This document shows, in pieces, positions 32,162-33,565 of a DNA stretch of 33,565 bases. The stretch's first letter is position 1. Every line of letters begins with the position of its first letter. The position numbers and the translations under genes were made by a program. Below the pieces are notes generated by a model. It made no database searches and was not told where the DNA came from. It saw only the letters and a program-made list of their open reading frames with translations. The DNA is from Desulfotignum sp. (GTDB taxonomy: Bacteria; Desulfobacterota; Desulfobacteria; Desulfobacterales; Desulfobacteraceae), in NCBI GenBank assembly GCA_011389555.1, contig JAABUD010000227.1, forward strand, positions 1 through 33,565. The letters run 5' to 3'.

Positions 32162-33565
32162 TCAGTCGATCACTGCCAGGACATCGTCCTTGGCCACGGC
32201 ATCTCCCATGTCAAAATGAATGGCGGAAACGGTTCCGGCTTTCGGGGCCGGCAGGGCATTTTCCATTTTCATGGCCTCGATGACCACCACGGCTTCCCCC
32301 TCTTCCACCGTATCCCCCACCTGTTTTTCATACCGGATCACCATGCCGGGCATGGGTGCTTTGATCGGGGTACCGGTGTCCTGCCCCGAAACGGTTTTTG
32401 CCGCATCCTGACTGGCGGGGGACGGTTCCGGTTTGACCGCTGCCGGGGTTTCAGGCCCGGCCGGAGCGGCCCCGGCCCCTGACGTCCGGGAGGAAGCCGA
32501 GGCGCCGCCAGCCGGTGTCACATGGGAGATCACAGACTCCCCTCCCTGCTCTTCCACACCGACTTCAAAGCAGTCTTCATCCACGAACACTTTGAATATC
32601 CGGGTATTTTCGGTTTTTTCAAAACAGGGTTTTTCCACCAACTCTCCGGCTTTGGCCTTTTTGATCAATGCATCCTGTTTTTTCACATCATCCAGGGTCA
32701 CGGGTTTCAGGGCATCGGGTATTTCTTCCAACCCGTATTTCTGCTTGAGAAATTTTTTGCCGGTAACAGGAAACAGGGCATACAGCAGCAGATCTTCATC
32801 GTCTTTGGCCAAGTCCCCGATCTCCTGTTTCGCTTTTTCCAGCTCCGGTTCCAACACCCGGGCCGGCCGGCAGGTAATGGGTTCTTCTCCTCTGGCATAC
32901 CCTTTCAACGCTTTTTTCTGAACTTCCGGATCAATGGGCACCGATGTCTTGCCATACAGGCCATAACACAAATCCCTGACCTGGCCGGAGATCATCTTGT
33001 ATCGCTCTTCTTTGGTATCGAACAGCACATTGTTCACGGTCTGGGTGCCCACGATCTGGCTGGTGGGCGTCACCAGAGGAACCTGGCCCAGTTCTTTTCT
33101 GACCCGGGGCAGTTCCCTGTATACCCGGTCGATCTTGTCCAGAGAATCCATCTCCCGCAGCTGGTTCACCAGATTGGACAGCATTCCGCCGGGCGTCTGG
33201 TGCAGCAGCACATTGATATCGATCAAAGACACCTTGGTGTCATCGAGCAGGTGCTTGTATTTGGGCATCACCTCTTTTTCCAGGATCTCGTTGATGTCAG
33301 CCAGGGCCTTGATATCGAACCCGGTATCCCGGCTGGTGCCCAGAAGCGCCATGACCAGCGGCTCCAGGGCCGCATGGGACGTCCGGTACGCATAGGGCGT
33401 CACACACGTGTCAATGATATCCACCCCGGCTTCCACCGCCTTGAGATGGGTCATGGGAGACATGCCCGAGGTGAAATGGCTGTGCAGGTGAATCAATGGT
33501 TTGACACTGGCTTTCAGGGCCTTGACCAGCTCGTAGGCATCGTAGGGCGCCATCAGTCCGGCCAT
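32162..33565 (-). CDS. Biotin-dependent carboxyltransferase (pyruvate carboxylase subunit B / oxaloacetate decarboxylase alpha), 5' end missing
   Basis: 467 residues of the C-terminal part are in the window; the N-terminus lies beyond 33565, because the first visible residues (MAGLMAPYDAYELVKAL) are internal in this family. The carboxyltransferase TIM-barrel portion shows the metal-site HLHSH, then a conserved helical domain (LPRVRKELGQVPLVTPTSQIVGTQ), a Pro/Ala/Ser-rich linker and a biotinyl domain with EAMKMEN; the biotinylated lysine is encoded at 32267-32269. Members either carboxylate pyruvate with a separate biotin carboxylase subunit or decarboxylate oxaloacetate with a sodium pump. 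Sequence alone does not separate these two here. A pyruvate-carboxylase role is plausible in a sulfate reducer. Confidence 0.88.
   Translation of the reverse strand: MAGLMAPYDAYELVKALKASVKPLIHLHSHFTSGMSPMTHLKAVEAGVDIIDTCVTPYAYRTSHAALEPLVMALLGTSRDTGFDIKALADINEILEKEVMPKYKHLLDDTKVSLIDINVLLHQTPGGMLSNLVNQLREMDSLDKIDRVYRELPRVRKELGQVPLVTPTSQIVGTQTVNNVLFDTKEERYKMISGQVRDLCYGLYGKTSVPIDPEVQKKALKGYARGEEPITCRPARVLEPELEKAKQEIGDLAKDDEDLLLYALFPVTGKKFLKQKYGLEEIPDALKPVTLDDVKKQDALIKKAKAGELVEKPCFEKTENTRIFKVFVDEDCFEVGVEEQGGESVISHVTPAGGASASSRTSGAGAAPAGPETPAAVKPEPSPASQDAAKTVSGQDTGTPIKAPMPGMVIRYEKQVGDTVEEGEAVVVIEAMKMENALPAPKAGTVSAIHFDMGDAVAKDDVLAVID

Noticed and set aside
1..33565. CRISPR arrays, insertion sequences, phage genes or attachment repeats at the tRNA genes
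   Set aside because: No regularly spaced repeats, transposase or integrase motifs were seen, and I found no repeat of a tRNA 3' end elsewhere in the window, though by eye this is not exhaustive.

Overview
The window looks like a chromosomal segment of a sulfate-reducing Desulfobacterota bacterium, most likely of the Desulfobacteraceae/Desulfobacter-Desulfotignum type. This is inferred from a complete dsrMKJOP operon (the membrane complex tied to dissimilatory sulfite reduction) preceded by an RsbRD-domain gene, from fairly GC-rich Gram-negative codon use, and from housekeeping genes with deltaproteobacterial-looking sequences. No mobile element, CRISPR array or phage gene was found.

Layout. 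(1) Positions 1-2962, minus strand: a small operon of an acidic unknown protein, argS, a SPOR-domain membrane protein and the start of gatC, read from a TTGACA/TATATT promoter at 3002-3029. (2) Positions 3065-3300, plus strand: a promoter and two tandem serine tRNAs (UGA and GCU). (3) Positions 3399-9188, plus strand: promoter, RsbRD-like gene, dsrM, dsrK, dsrJ, dsrO, dsrP and a strong intrinsic terminator. (4) Positions 9234-27981: an accessory island whose genes read like one or more uncharacterised small-molecule or peptide-modification pathways. It holds two coupled radical SAM genes; a convergent five-gene Opp/Dpp-type peptide ABC transporter preceded in the same operon by a glutathione-synthetase-like ATP-grasp ligase; a divergent unit of a third radical SAM protein, a secreted SUMF1-fold protein and a large translocase-HEAT-cyclic-nucleotide-binding fusion; and a minus-strand unit of GNAT acetyltransferase, RimK-like ATP-grasp ligase and QueC-like PP-loop enzyme. 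(5) Positions 28115-31407, plus strand: the conserved rplU-rpmA-obgE-nadD-rsfS operon with a trailing HsdR-N-like gene. (6) Positions 31416-33565, minus strand: a double zinc-ribbon protein and the 3' two-thirds or so of a biotin-dependent carboxyltransferase subunit (pyruvate carboxylase B / oxaloacetate decarboxylase alpha type), cut by the window edge.

How the parts may work together. The dsr operon passes electrons between the quinone pool and the cytoplasmic sulfite-reduction machinery. The island between dsr and the ribosomal operon combines three radical SAM enzymes, two ATP-grasp ligases, one PP-loop ligase/amidase-type enzyme, one acyltransferase and a peptide transporter, with no recognisable RiPP precursor gene. 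That is the part most likely to hold an undescribed system. The idea that it acts on glutathione-like or other short peptides is inference from gene content only.
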